Shown here: positions 27,156-36,713 of the stretch, one piece after another
Numbering within the stretch: position 1 is the stretch's first letter
How the letters are laid out: each line of letters starts with the position of its first letter
Assembly (NCBI GenBank): GCA_017475005.1
Contig: JAFVGI010000007.1
Span: 1-64,000, forward strand
Source: Prevotella sp.
Lineage (GTDB): Bacteria; Bacteroidota; Bacteroidia; Bacteroidales; Bacteroidaceae
Direction: 5' to 3'
Length of the DNA stretch: 64,000 nt
Notes under the pieces: generated by a model
Database searches by the model: none
Told to the model about the DNA's origin: nothing
The model's input: the letters and a program-made list of their open reading frames with translations, nothing else
Made by a program: the position numbers and the translations under genes

Positions 27156-28214
27156 TTAATCGAGTTTTCTCGATCTCACCTCTATTCCGTCATTCTTTAG
27201 TTGTGCAGGAACAGTGCTGACATCCGTCTGTCCAAAGTGATAAGGGAACAACACCTTTGGCTTTACTGTTCTGGCAGCCTTCAGCAATTGCTCTACTGTC
27301 ATAGTATAAGGCTGATTACAAGGCATAAATGCAATATCTATATCCTTGATATTTGCCATCTCTGGAATATCCTCTGTATCACCAGCAATATAAATCCTTG
27401 TGCCATCAAGAGTTAAGATATAACCATTGTCACGTCCCTTTGGATGGAACTTCTCGCGTCCCTCTGTTGTGTTATATGCAGGAACAGCTTCTATGGTGAT
27501 ATCAGAACTAATTGTAGCCTCGTCACCATTCTCCATTACCTGTCCTTTGCCATACATCTCAGCACAACGTTTGTTTGTGATGAACTCTGTTGAAGCACCA
27601 GTCAGCATATCGATGGCACCCTTGTCATAATGGTCCTGATGCTCATGAGTCACCAGAATATAGTTAGCCTTTGGCATAGTGCTATAGTCGATAGTACGAT
27701 TGCCCAGTTGTCTTACAGGGTCTATCTCTATCTCCTCTCCATCATATACTATTCTGATGCAGGCATGCATCAAAGAGTAAATCTTTATTGTCTTGCCATT
27801 TTTTGTCTTGAAGACATCAATCTCGTATGTATCAGTCGTCACAGGCAAGCCCTTTTCCTGCCAGGCTAAGATACCCCCTTTCAGGTTGACGCATTTATAT
27901 CCCTCATCGCCCATTATTTTGGCAGAATTGGCAGAACGTCTTCCACTTCTGCAGTATATAGCGATTGTCTTATCCTTTGGCAACAGCTGTTCCACCTTTG
28001 TTATAAAGTCTCCCTGTGCCTGGTCAATGTTTATTGCCCCGGCAATATGTCCATCACTATATTCCTGCGGGGACCTGACGTCCAGCAGAATAACATTTTC
28101 AGACTCTGTAAGTTTTGCAAACGTCTCAACGTCCGCATCCTCATAATTCTTCTGACCACAGGCAACAGCCACACCAGTCAATACCATCAAGGCAGTATAT
28201 ATAAACTTCTTCAT
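27156..28214 (-). CDS. Lipoprotein with N-terminal rhodanese and C-terminal metallo-beta-lactamase domains
   Basis: The 352-residue protein starts with a lipoprotein signal (lipobox VAVAC, Cys19). Residues 25-125 form a rhodanese domain with the active-site loop CRSGRRS, catalytic Cys88. Residues 140-350 form a metallo-beta-lactamase-type domain of the UPF0173 kind: His150, THEHQDH (His190, His192, Asp194, His195), His257, GDT (Asp279) and PYHFG (His326). The order rhodanese-then-MBL is the reverse of the known persulfide dioxygenase fusions. A role in handling sulfane sulfur in the envelope is inference. A heptad array lies upstream between it and rarA. Confidence 0.85.
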   Translation of the reverse strand: MKKFIYTALMVLTGVAVACGQKNYEDADVETFAKLTESENVILLDVRSPQEYSDGHIAGAINIDQAQGDFITKVEQLLPKDKTIAIYCRSGRRSANSAKIMGDEGYKCVNLKGGILAWQEKGLPVTTDTYEIDVFKTKNGKTIKIYSLMHACIRIVYDGEEIEIDPVRQLGNRTIDYSTMPKANYILVTHEHQDHYDKGAIDMLTGASTEFITNKRCAEMYGKGQVMENGDEATISSDITIEAVPAYNTTEGREKFHPKGRDNGYILTLDGTRIYIAGDTEDIPEMANIKDIDIAFMPCNQPYTMTVEQLLKAARTVKPKVLFPYHFGQTDVSTVPAQLKNDGIEVRSRKLD

Positions 28215-28238
28215 AGTTTAGAGTTTAGAGTTTATAAG
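28214..28238. repeat. Heptad array AGTTTAG directly upstream of the rhodanese-MBL start codon
   Basis: Three to four units (AGTTTAG, AGTTTAG, AGTTTAT) abut the start codon of the minus-strand gene at 28214. They form part of the 48-bp gap to rarA. Confidence 0.75.
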
Positions 28239-28262
28239 CGGTTTAAAAGTTTTATTCATCAC

Positions 28263-29534
28263 CTACCCCTTATACCTTTCTCCCCAGAGTTTGAGCATTT
28301 GCTGGTAGAGTTTCTCTTCTGACGGGGTATGTTGGGCGTGCCAGAGGCGTTTGTCCTTCATGGCATCGGGCAGATATTGCTGAGTAGCGAAATTGCCTGG
28401 ATAGTCGTGAGGATATTTATAGCCGTCGGAATAGCCCAGTTCTGACATGAGCTTTGTGGGGGCATTACGAAGATGAAGGGGAACAGGTTGGTTGCCTGTT
28501 TCCTTTACGAGTTGTAGCGCATCATTGATGCCACAATATGCAGAATTGCTCTTTGGTGATGTGGCAAGATATACACAAGCCTCAGCAAGGGCTATACGGG
28601 CTTCGGGCCATCCTATCTTCATAACAGTATCAAAGGCTGCATTGGCCAGAAGCAATGCATTGGGATTGGCAAGACCTATATCCTCAGAAGCACTGATGAC
28701 AAGGCGGCGGGCTATAAACTGGGGGTCTTCCCCACCCTCTATCATGCGTGCCATCCAATAAAGGGCTGCATCGGGGTCACTGCCACGAATGCTCTTGATA
28801 AATGCTGAAATAACATCATAGTGCATCTCTCCATCCTTATCGTATGCAAGGGGATTTTGCTGAAGCCTGCGGGCAACGAGTTCATCAGTAATAATAACTT
28901 CTTCCGAAGATTCTGACTCTACCATCAGTTGCAGTATATTCAGCAGCTTGCGGGCATCGCCTCCTGAATATCTCAGCATTGCATCCGTCTCTGCCAGCTT
29001 TATATTGCGTTCCTTCAACTCTTCATCGGTAGTAATAGCACGATTCAGCAACTCCAGCAAATCGTCCTTCCCTAAGCTCTCCAGCACATAGACCTGACAG
29101 CGAGACAACAAAGGACGAATGACCTCAAAAGAGGGATTTTCCGTTGTGGCGCCTATGAGGGTTACTACGCCTTGTTCTACGGCTCCAAGCAACGAATCCT
29201 GCTGCGACTTTGAGAACCTGTGTATCTCGTCGATAAAGAGTATTGGGGAGGCTGTAGAGAAGAATCTATTGTTCTTTGCCCTATCGATGACCTCACGCAC
29301 CTCTTTAACACCACTTGTGACAGCACTCAAGGTGTAGAACGGTGTGTCGAGCTTATTGGCAATAATCTGTGCCAGCGTTGTCTTGCCAACACCTGGAGGA
29401 CCCCACAGAATAAAAGAAGAGATATTGCCTGACTCTATCATTCTGCGAAGTACTGCACCCTCTCCTACGAGGTGCTTCTGACCTATATATTCGTCTAGTG
29501 TACGTGGACGGAGACGTTCTGCTAAAGGAGCCAT
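28263..29534 (-). CDS. rarA: Replication-associated recombination protein A (MgsA/WRNIP1-type AAA+ ATPase)
   Basis: The 423-residue AAA+ protein has Walker A GPPGVGKTT at 45-53, Walker B LFIDEIHRF at 99-107, sensor 1 GATTENPSFE and the SLLSRCQVY-like RPLLSRCQVYVL arginine-finger segment, followed by the MgsA C-terminal domain (GCDAALYWMARMI-like region DPDAALYWMARMIEGGEDP). It acts at stalled replication forks and tetramerises with SSB contacts in the known family. It lies 10 bp downstream of the ygiQ-family gene, so both are probably on one mRNA. Confidence 0.95.
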   Translation of the reverse strand: MAPLAERLRPRTLDEYIGQKHLVGEGAVLRRMIESGNISSFILWGPPGVGKTTLAQIIANKLDTPFYTLSAVTSGVKEVREVIDRAKNNRFFSTASPILFIDEIHRFSKSQQDSLLGAVEQGVVTLIGATTENPSFEVIRPLLSRCQVYVLESLGKDDLLELLNRAITTDEELKERNIKLAETDAMLRYSGGDARKLLNILQLMVESESSEEVIITDELVARRLQQNPLAYDKDGEMHYDVISAFIKSIRGSDPDAALYWMARMIEGGEDPQFIARRLVISASEDIGLANPNALLLANAAFDTVMKIGWPEARIALAEACVYLATSPKSNSAYCGINDALQLVKETGNQPVPLHLRNAPTKLMSELGYSDGYKYPHDYPGNFATQQYLPDAMKDKRLWHAQHTPSEEKLYQQMLKLWGERYKG

Positions 29535-29537
29535 GGG

Positions 29538-29562
29538 GTAAAGTTTATAGTTTAGAGTTTAT
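29538..29562. repeat. Heptad array AGTTTAT / AGTTTAG at the end of the ygiQ-family gene
   Basis: The array lies between rarA and the ygiQ-family gene. On the coding strand it contributes the last residues (INSKL) and the TAA stop codon of the ygiQ-family gene. Confidence 0.75.
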
Positions 29563-31299
29563 TGACTTTTTTAACTTTTGACCTTTGGATTTATATTCAA
29601 AAAAATAGTCGTTTTGCTTTTTCTTTTTCTGCATGTCATGTTCTGTGAATACTGGCTTGAGTGTATAGGGGTCATAACCTGTATAGAACATCTCTGTAGC
29701 TGTTGTCATGGGGGTAGGAGTGAAATCCTGCACTTGTTCAAGGCGGTATCCCATGCGACGGGTGACTTCGGAAAGATTTCGCATATCTTTCTCTGTACAG
29801 CCAGGATGGGAGGATATAAAATATGGTATCAGTTGCTGCTTTAATCCGCACTCTCGATTTATCTTGTCGAAAACACCATTAAACTGCTTGAAGAGTTCAA
29901 AAGATGGCTTTCGCATGATATTTAAGACATAATCAGAAGTATGTTCTGGAGCAACCTTCAAACGTCCTGACACATGATGCATTATCAGTTCACGAGTATA
30001 TTGGCGTGCTACCTTATTGACCTTCTCATCCTTGCTGTGATGTAGCAGCAGGTCATATCTCACGCCAGAACCGATGAAGGACTTTTTCACCTCCGGCAGT
30101 GCATCCACTTCATGGTAGATATCAAGTAAGGCTGAATGGTCGGTATTCAGATTCGGACATATCTGGGGATGAATGCATGAAGGGCGTTTACATGCCTCAC
30201 AGGCTTTCAGATTATTGCCATGCATGGAATACATATTTGCCGATGGTCCCCCGAGGTCTGACAGATAACCCTTAAAGCCATCAAGTTTCACAACCTCACG
30301 AACCTCCTTCATTATACTCTCCTTGGAACGAGAAGCAATGAACTTGCCCTGATGAGCAGAGATGGTACAGAAGGCACAACCGCCAAAGCATCCACGATGA
30401 AGATTCACAGAGAACTTTATCATCTCATAGGCAGGAATCGTCTTACCCTTATATTTAGGGTGTGGCACGCGTTGATACGGAAGGTCGAAAGAAGCATCTA
30501 TCTCCGCTGTTGTCATTGGCGGATAGGGAGCATTGACAATAACATACCTTTCTCCCACCTGCTGTATGAGACGTGATGCATGCATTTTATTTGATTCCTC
30601 CTCTATATGCCTGAAATTCTCCGCCTGGGAACGTTTATCCTTCAGACATTCTTCATGGGAATGAAGGATGATATCACCATTCTGAGACTCTATGTTGTCT
30701 GTAAGGAATACGGTCTGAGGTATGTTCTGCCACTCTTCACGAGGTGTCTCGCATAATGCAATAGTTGCTTTTTCACCCATACCATAGGTGATTAGATCTG
30801 CACCAGAGGAGACAAGCACTGAAGGCATCAGTTTATCCTGCCAATAGTCGTAATGGGTCAATCGACGCATAGAAGCCTCTATGCCTCCAAGCACTACTGG
30901 TACATCAGGAAACAGTTCCTTGAGTATCTTTGTATAAACAATGGTGGGATATTCGGGACGGCAGTCATGTCGCCCGTCTGGAGAGTAGGCATCTTCTGAA
31001 CGCAAGCGTTTCCGGGCAGTGTATTTATTTACCATAGAGTCCATTGCTCCAGGTGATATGCCAAAGAACAGACGTGGCTTGCCCAGTTTCTTGAAATCGC
31101 GAAAATCACCATGCCAGTCAGGCTGCGGCACTATAGCAACCTTGTATCCATGAGCCTCCAATGTTCTGCCTATTACCGCAGCACCAAAAGAAGGATGATC
31201 CACATAGGCATCACCAGAAAACAAGATGACATCAAGTTCATCCCATCCCCTTAACTGGCATTCCTTCTTTGTTGTAGGCAGAAAATCGGTCAGCATCAT
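29545..31299 (-). CDS. YgiQ-family radical SAM protein
   Basis: The 584-residue protein has the radical SAM cluster motif CFGGCAFC (Cys304, Cys308, Cys311), spaced CxxxCxxC, preceded by SVNLHRG. The N-terminal extension (LPTTKKECQLRGWDELDVI) and the C-terminal part (QDFTPTPMTTATEMFYTGYDP) are typical of the YgiQ family. The reaction of the family is not established. ATGA overlap with the upstream amidase gene indicates translational coupling. The C-terminal few residues come from a heptad array. Confidence 0.92.
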   Translation of the reverse strand: MMLTDFLPTTKKECQLRGWDELDVILFSGDAYVDHPSFGAAVIGRTLEAHGYKVAIVPQPDWHGDFRDFKKLGKPRLFFGISPGAMDSMVNKYTARKRLRSEDAYSPDGRHDCRPEYPTIVYTKILKELFPDVPVVLGGIEASMRRLTHYDYWQDKLMPSVLVSSGADLITYGMGEKATIALCETPREEWQNIPQTVFLTDNIESQNGDIILHSHEECLKDKRSQAENFRHIEEESNKMHASRLIQQVGERYVIVNAPYPPMTTAEIDASFDLPYQRVPHPKYKGKTIPAYEMIKFSVNLHRGCFGGCAFCTISAHQGKFIASRSKESIMKEVREVVKLDGFKGYLSDLGGPSANMYSMHGNNLKACEACKRPSCIHPQICPNLNTDHSALLDIYHEVDALPEVKKSFIGSGVRYDLLLHHSKDEKVNKVARQYTRELIMHHVSGRLKVAPEHTSDYVLNIMRKPSFELFKQFNGVFDKINRECGLKQQLIPYFISSHPGCTEKDMRNLSEVTRRMGYRLEQVQDFTPTPMTTATEMFYTGYDPYTLKPVFTEHDMQKKKKQNDYFFEYKSKGQKLKKSINSKL

Positions 31300-33851
31300 G
31301 GTGTAATGAGGAATGCAAGGATACCACCCATTATGGTTGCCTGCATTGCTCTGTCATTTATACATTCAAACGGGAATCCCATAACAAAAGTATGGATTCC
31401 TACATTATTTGCCACAGCAGCAGTCTGTCCATCAGAATATTGCATAGCAATAAAGGCGCTGTCTTCTGCCTTCAAAACATCACTCTGGGTAGTAGCATAA
31501 TGCTTATCATTAATCAGATTTATCAGATACATCTCCTGCTGCAAGCCGTTTACCTTGTAGTTATCGTTGCGGATTGTTCCAGAGTAGGAAGTGTGGAACA
31601 CTGTATGCATAAATTCCGCCTCAGTGTTATCCAGCATATCTGACATAATATACGAGCCGCTGCAGAGAAGAGAACCGTTTCCCTGTGATATATAGCTATA
31701 CAACTTCTGCTGAAGAGATTGTGAGAATGTCTTATAATATTTCAGGGAATGACCATCATTCTTCTCATTACCAAGGAGTAAATCAACTACCTTATAGTTT
31801 GTCAAGTCATAAACACCCCACTCTACAGCTTCTTTGGATGTACTTACAACATTATAGTAATTTGAAGCCGCAATAGCACGAGCATGTTCCAGTGAATAGT
31901 TGAAATCATTTCCTGCTACCACCTTACCTGTCAGACCTGCTGTTGCCCAACATGCTGTAGGACCATACGACAATCCTGGGTCCGTCTCAAGAGAGAAGAC
32001 ATTCTTTCCATTAGAACCAGCAACGATAGCAGGAGACGACAGACGCTTGAAGCCATTCACTATAGCAACTGTAGGTGCTCCATTAGCATGCCACATACAA
32101 ACCAATTCCTCTGTAGGGAAACTTTCGCCACCATCATTGACAGCAGTAATCTTGAATCGATAAATGATATCAGGGTATACAGGTATCTCCATCCACGTTT
32201 TTGAAACATTTGTACCATTATCATAGCCCAGACTTCCCATCGCCATATATACGTTATATGATGATGGTTTGGCAGACGACTCTGCATCATCCGACTGTGC
32301 CACCCATGAGAGAGTTGCCAAGCCTGAATTGTCTTCTGGCGAATTTGGCTTCAACGTGATATTGAAGCCCACAGGAGCAAGAGGCTGTACTACTACTTTC
32401 TGACCATGTGCATCAGCTTCATAGCGAAGGATTGTCTTGTATATGGAGCGTGCCAGATTAAACTTAAAATCCGGATCATGACCATAGCGCATATCAGCAT
32501 AACTCTCATGAGAAAGAGTTTCGAAAATTGCTGACGGCATACCTGGAAGACGTGTCTCGGAATAATTCCTGTCATATAAATCACGCCAGTTCCAATAGCC
32601 ATAGAGTTTTTGCAAGTCACGTTTTGAATTATCTAGCAGATTTTGAGCCAAATCACGTGAATGGATTCTTGACACACCACTGCTCAGATTTCCATCATTG
32701 AAGTTTGTGGTACATACAGCAAGAGAGCCAAAGAGAGTACCATCATCATTATATCCGGCATCCGAGTGCACTGCAAGAGCGAGGTCTATAGGCACTTTCA
32801 GTCCCTCTGTATTTGGAACATATGACGAGCCTCCAGCAACCCAGTTGGTCATCAGAGAACGTACATTTATGTCATCCTTGTAATCATCGTCTCCCTTGTA
32901 TCCTCCATAAACATTATATGGAGCACCAGCCCATTGCGCATAATAACGGGCACCTTCCAGAGAACGCATCAGTCCACTCGTACTGCCTCCTCTGGAGATA
33001 TTTCCCATACCGCCGCCAAATCTGACAGCACGAGATGTGACAACACCTTTTTCTGAAGACTGTGACGATACTACTATCTTGTTGTATTCAGAACTTCCTC
33101 TGCCAAAATAGAATGTTCCAAGATAAACCCATGTACCTCCACCCATGCGTTGGTTAACATGGAAATCGGTACGCATTCCATCATGATACACACTATACAA
33201 GGCATCATCCACGCTTTTCTCTTCTGTGGTATATGAGACATAGACAGCATAGTTGCCTGACTCCGGAATATTTGGCTGATAAGTCACAAATTCTTCCTCA
33301 TGCTTCGTGGCGTGTGTCTTCTTGACACTTCCTTCACTGAAAGGATTATAACCGTCATATATCAGATCATTTGGAACATACGAGCCCTTGTCATTATCTA
33401 CTATCACCTCGTTAGGTTGCCAGTCACGTTCACGTGGAGTAAAAACGACAGCACCTGCATTTTCCAACATCGGTATAAGATATGGCACAACAATGGTCTG
33501 GGTAAACAGGTCTTCTGTAGTAGAGTACAACAATGGCCTCTGCCATTTCCAAAAACCCTTTTGTTTATCATAGTAATTACCATGACTCTGCCATACAGAA
33601 AGATGTTTTCCCGCCAATGCAGCAATAGGTTGTTTAGGACGAGAGACATTTTTTACCCAGGGTTTACCATCATAAGAGTGTTTTCCCCACCAACCATGAC
33701 TATAAGTCTTGTCTTTCTTGGTTTTATAGTCAGTCTTCTCCTTCTTGACATCAACAGGTATTTTTCCTGTCTCTTTCACTACATGTTTACCACACGAAGC
33801 GAACAGCACAAGAAGGGCTGTTAATATATATACGACAATATGCCGATTCAT
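31296..33851 (-). CDS. Lipoprotein N-acetylmuramoyl-L-alanine amidase with inserted golvesin-like domain and Fn3
   Basis: The 851-residue protein has lipobox FASC (Cys20). Amidase_3-like zinc ligands are present but widely spaced: His90 (QSHGNY), Glu113 (TTEDLFTQ), His362 (AVHSDAG) and catalytic Glu444 (AIFETLSH). Between Glu113 and His362 lies a golvesin/xanthan-lyase-like beta domain (GNYAVYVSYTTEE, then HVNQRMGGGTWVYLGTFYFG). A fibronectin III-like domain follows near 485-600, and the last 240 residues are of unknown fold. Relatives are often labelled xanthan lyase from the golvesin part alone; amidase activity on peptidoglycan seems the better reading. Confidence 0.75.
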   Translation of the reverse strand: MNRHIVVYILTALLVLFASCGKHVVKETGKIPVDVKKEKTDYKTKKDKTYSHGWWGKHSYDGKPWVKNVSRPKQPIAALAGKHLSVWQSHGNYYDKQKGFWKWQRPLLYSTTEDLFTQTIVVPYLIPMLENAGAVVFTPRERDWQPNEVIVDNDKGSYVPNDLIYDGYNPFSEGSVKKTHATKHEEEFVTYQPNIPESGNYAVYVSYTTEEKSVDDALYSVYHDGMRTDFHVNQRMGGGTWVYLGTFYFGRGSSEYNKIVVSSQSSEKGVVTSRAVRFGGGMGNISRGGSTSGLMRSLEGARYYAQWAGAPYNVYGGYKGDDDYKDDINVRSLMTNWVAGGSSYVPNTEGLKVPIDLALAVHSDAGYNDDGTLFGSLAVCTTNFNDGNLSSGVSRIHSRDLAQNLLDNSKRDLQKLYGYWNWRDLYDRNYSETRLPGMPSAIFETLSHESYADMRYGHDPDFKFNLARSIYKTILRYEADAHGQKVVVQPLAPVGFNITLKPNSPEDNSGLATLSWVAQSDDAESSAKPSSYNVYMAMGSLGYDNGTNVSKTWMEIPVYPDIIYRFKITAVNDGGESFPTEELVCMWHANGAPTVAIVNGFKRLSSPAIVAGSNGKNVFSLETDPGLSYGPTACWATAGLTGKVVAGNDFNYSLEHARAIAASNYYNVVSTSKEAVEWGVYDLTNYKVVDLLLGNEKNDGHSLKYYKTFSQSLQQKLYSYISQGNGSLLCSGSYIMSDMLDNTEAEFMHTVFHTSYSGTIRNDNYKVNGLQQEMYLINLINDKHYATTQSDVLKAEDSAFIAMQYSDGQTAAVANNVGIHTFVMGFPFECINDRAMQATIMGGILAFLITP

Positions 33852-33855
33852 AAGT

Positions 33856-34401
33856 TTATATCGAAAATTTTTCTGGATGTTTTCCTTTGAAATCTTTAAA
33901 ATACTGCTTTATCTCCTGTAGTTCTTTATCAACGTCTCCTGAAGGCTCTATACTCTTTGTACATTGTATCAGCTTCTTTTCATAATCCACTCCATACAGG
34001 AGAATTGGAATACCAGCCTTTTGGGCAATGAAATAAAAGCCTTTTTTCCAGTCAGGGTTCAGGCTTCGAGTTCCCTCTGGAGTAACACACAGACGGAATT
34101 CCGGTAACATTCCTGCCACATCAGCAAGTGTATCTGTCATCGATACACTTTTCTGACGGTGAACAGGTATTCCACCGGTTTTCCGAAATATATATCCCAA
34201 TGGCCAGAAGAACCATTCTTTTTTCATGAGATATTGTGTCTTGACACCCTCAGCACGCGAAAAGAGCATTCCAAGAATGAAATCCCAATTACTTGTATGA
34301 GGAGCAAGACAGATAACACACTTCTCTGGGAAAGCAACATTAATATCTGTACGCCATCCCATCTTGCTGTACAACAACCAGCGACAAAATGCTTTAAGCA
34401 T
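33856..34401 (-). CDS. 1-acyl-sn-glycerol-3-phosphate acyltransferase family protein
   Basis: The 181-residue protein has the acyltransferase motif I HTSNWD (His35, Asp40) and motif III PEGTR (108-112), with GGIPVHR (motif II) at 76-82. It is short, as in the PlsC-like group that acts on unusual lipids in Bacteroidetes; the acceptor is unknown. It starts inside the end of the 34394-34666 gene (8-bp overlap) and ends 4 bp before the amidase gene, so these genes form an operon. Confidence 0.85.
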   Translation of the reverse strand: MLKAFCRWLLYSKMGWRTDINVAFPEKCVICLAPHTSNWDFILGMLFSRAEGVKTQYLMKKEWFFWPLGYIFRKTGGIPVHRQKSVSMTDTLADVAGMLPEFRLCVTPEGTRSLNPDWKKGFYFIAQKAGIPILLYGVDYEKKLIQCTKSIEPSGDVDKELQEIKQYFKDFKGKHPEKFSI

Positions 34402-34666
34402 GCAGGTTCTTTATATGGTCAACAACTTCATTGACGCTATTGTTGAAATCAGCAATCAACGACTTGTAATACTTCTTTGCAGGCATTCCTGGCTCTGGAT
34501 GAGACACCCTCATAATATAGTCAGAATGTATGCGCATTATGCAACGAAGCAAAGTATCCGCATTCTGCTTATCACTGTTGTAGTAAGCTGATACTGAAAT
34601 ACATTCAGCAAACAGTTCGCCACAAATGTAATTAATACAACGCTTTAATGATCTTTTATTTGCCAT
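34394..34666 (-). CDS. Small conserved protein of unknown function
   Basis: The 90-residue protein is predicted all-alpha and charged (KRSLKRCINYICGELFAECI, then KKYYKSLIADFNNSVNEVV), with no signal peptide or membrane segment. I recognise no domain. Overlap with the acyltransferase gene and a promoter just upstream support a real first gene of the operon. Confidence 0.7.
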   Translation of the reverse strand: MANKRSLKRCINYICGELFAECISVSAYYNSDKQNADTLLRCIMRIHSDYIMRVSHPEPGMPAKKYYKSLIADFNNSVNEVVDHIKNLHA

Positions 34667-34684
34667 AACAGTTCATTTTTATTC

Positions 34685-34697
34685 AGCGCAAAAATAA
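34685..34697 (-). promoter_or_regulatory. Promoter of the small-protein/acyltransferase/amidase operon (-7 box)
   Basis: On the minus strand TATTTTTG (34696-34689) fits TAnnTTTG, and the start point would be about 16 nt before the ATG at 34666. No clear -33 box is visible. It diverges from the proS promoter. Confidence 0.45.
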
Positions 34698-34799
34698 TAA
34701 ATTTCGTACACATTCTATAATATACGAAATATAGTTTATATTTTTTAACACTATTTTTACATAAATGCCGTACATTATATATAAACTCTCACCTTTTTT

Positions 34800-34814
34800 T
34801 TATACCTTTGCGCA
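34800..34814 (+). promoter_or_regulatory. proS promoter (-7 box)
   Basis: TACCTTTG at 34803-34810, followed by CGCAC, is a canonical -7 box 28 bp before the proS ATG. No TTTG is seen at the -33 distance. Confidence 0.6.
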
Positions 34815-34837
34815 CTGAAAAAAAATTAAAGAAGAGA

Positions 34838-36313
34838 ATGGCAGAATTAAAAGACTTAACGAAAAGAGCTGACAATTACAGCCAATGGTATAATGATTTG
34901 ATTGTTAAGGCGGACTTAGCAGAACAGAGTGCTGTCCGTGGATGTATGGTAATCAAGCCATATGGATACGCTATATGGGAAAAGATGCAGGCACAACTTG
35001 ATAAGATGTTTAAGGAAACCGGTGCTGTAAATGCATACTTCCCCCTTTTGATTCCAAAATCATTTCTGTCACGTGAAGCTGAACATGTAGAAGGGTTTGC
35101 CAAAGAATGTGCCGTAGTAACCCACTATCGTCTGAAGACAAACGAAACACACGACGGTGTAGTCGTTGACCCTACTGCAAAACTGGAAGAAGAACTGATT
35201 ATACGCCCAACCTCAGAAACAATTATATGGAACACCTACAAGAATTGGATTCACTCTTGGCGTGATTTGCCATTGATGTGCAACCAATGGTGTAACGTAA
35301 TGCGTTGGGAGATGCGCACTCGTCCTTTCTTACGTACCTCAGAGTTCTTGTGGCAGGAAGGTCATACAGCACACGCAACTCGTGAGGAAGCAGAGCAAGA
35401 GGCACAGAAGATGCTGAAGGTATATGCTGAATTTGCAGAAAAATGGATGGCAGTACCTGTAATGCAAGGTGTCAAGAGTGAAACAGAACGTTTTGCGGGA
35501 GCCTTAGACACATATACCATAGAAGCAATGATGCAAGACGGAAAAGCCCTGCAAAGTGGAACATCCCACTTCCTTGGCCAGAATTTCGCAAAGGCATTTG
35601 GCGTACAATATCTTACAAAGGAAAACAAGCAGGAATATGTATGGGCTACTTCATGGGGTGTATCAACACGTCTCATTGGAGCACTCATCATGACGCACTC
35701 TGACGATAACGGTTTGGTTCTTCCTCCTCGTCTCGCACCACTGCAGGTAGTTATCGTACCAATCGGAAAGGGAGAGCAGCAGGAGCAGATTTCAGAATTG
35801 TTCCAGCCTGTCATTAAAGCCCTCAACGAGAAAGGCATCAGCGTAAAGTACGATGATGCTGACAACAAACGTCCTGGATTTAAATTCGCTGACTACGAAT
35901 TAAAGGGCGTACCAGTTCGTATCGTAATGGGAGGACGCGATCTTGAAGCCAAGACAGTGGAAATCATGCGTCGTGACACACTTGAGAAGGAAACCGTACC
36001 ATTCGAGGGTCTCGCAGAACGCGTAGAGAATTTGCTCGACGACATACAGGACAACATCTTTAAGAAAGCAAAAGACTTCAGAGATGCTCACATCTATGAA
36101 TGTGACAACTACGAAGAATTCAAGGAAAGAGTAAAGGACGGAGGTTTCTTCCTTTGTCACTGGGACGGCACTCCGGAAACAGAAGCACAGATAAAAGAGG
36201 AAACACAAGCAACCATACGTTGCGTGCCATTTGCATTTGAGCAGACACATGGTATAGATATGGTATCAGGAAAGCCATCCAAGTGCAGAGTCCTTATTGC
36301 CAGAAGCTATTAA
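34838..36313 (+). CDS. proS: Proline--tRNA ligase (eukaryote/archaea-like type)
   Basis: Start ATG 34838 gives 491 residues; a TTG at 34808 opens the same frame but lies in the -7 box of the promoter. The class II catalytic core is complete, with RPTSETIIW (motif 2 region), QEGHTAHAT and a C-terminal anticodon-binding domain followed by a zinc-type extension of the short, archaeal/eukaryotic-like ProRS, lacking the bacterial editing insertion. It charges tRNA-Pro. It is monocistronic or shares a transcript with the small His-rich gene. Confidence 0.95.
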   Translation: MAELKDLTKRADNYSQWYNDLIVKADLAEQSAVRGCMVIKPYGYAIWEKMQAQLDKMFKETGAVNAYFPLLIPKSFLSREAEHVEGFAKECAVVTHYRLKTNETHDGVVVDPTAKLEEELIIRPTSETIIWNTYKNWIHSWRDLPLMCNQWCNVMRWEMRTRPFLRTSEFLWQEGHTAHATREEAEQEAQKMLKVYAEFAEKWMAVPVMQGVKSETERFAGALDTYTIEAMMQDGKALQSGTSHFLGQNFAKAFGVQYLTKENKQEYVWATSWGVSTRLIGALIMTHSDDNGLVLPPRLAPLQVVIVPIGKGEQQEQISELFQPVIKALNEKGISVKYDDADNKRPGFKFADYELKGVPVRIVMGGRDLEAKTVEIMRRDTLEKETVPFEGLAERVENLLDDIQDNIFKKAKDFRDAHIYECDNYEEFKERVKDGGFFLCHWDGTPETEAQIKEETQATIRCVPFAFEQTHGIDMVSGKPSKCRVLIARSY

Positions 36314-36336
36314 ATCAGATAAAAACACAAAGAGTG

Positions 36337-36531
36337 ATGAAAGAAGAAAATAAACAACATACTCATTCAAGTCATGGACACCATCATCATGATGAAATTC
36401 ATGATTTTCGGAAACATGGAATAAATAGAATATATAGAAGAAAACTCTTTGTAAAAGTTGCATATTGGACTCTTTTCACTCTGGCAATATTATGTGTATT
36501 GATGGTGATTATAGTTTATAAATTCCTGTAA
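36337..36531 (+). CDS. Small His-rich single-pass membrane protein
   Basis: The 64-residue product (from ATG 36337; the frame opens at 36283 inside proS) has a His-rich N-terminus (QHTHSSHGHHHHDEIHDF) and one C-terminal transmembrane helix (VAYWTLFTLAILCVLMVIIV). The topology suggests a soluble metal-binding-like tail on one side of the inner membrane. No homologous domain is known to me. The spacing of 23 bp from proS suggests co-transcription. Whether it is translated is inferred from length, composition and position. Confidence 0.6.
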   Translation: MKEENKQHTHSSHGHHHHDEIHDFRKHGINRIYRRKLFVKVAYWTLFTLAILCVLMVIIVYKFL

Positions 36532-36610
36532 TTTTCAGGTTTTCAGGAGCATATCAATTATAAACGATATAGGTAATTTTTAGGCAAAATATCAAAAAAA
36601 TGCATTTTTA

Positions 36611-36642
36611 TTTGGTGTTTTGCCTATTTTTTTGTACCTTTG
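36611..36642 (+). promoter_or_regulatory. rpsF operon promoter
   Basis: TTTG at 36611-36614 (-33) and TACCTTTG at 36635-36642 (-7) are separated by 20 bp. A second TTTG lies at 36619-36622, 12 bp before the -7 box. The region upstream is A/T-rich (AAAAAAATGCATTTTTA). Confidence 0.8.
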
Positions 36643-36713
36643 CACCCGCTTTGTGTAAAAACAGCACATTGCACACATTAATTTATAATCAATATTTTAA
36701 TCAAGAACTAATG

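Noticed and set aside
31296..33851. Xanthan lyase
   Set aside because: Only the inserted golvesin-like domain supports that name; no lyase catalytic motif is visible and amidase residues are present.
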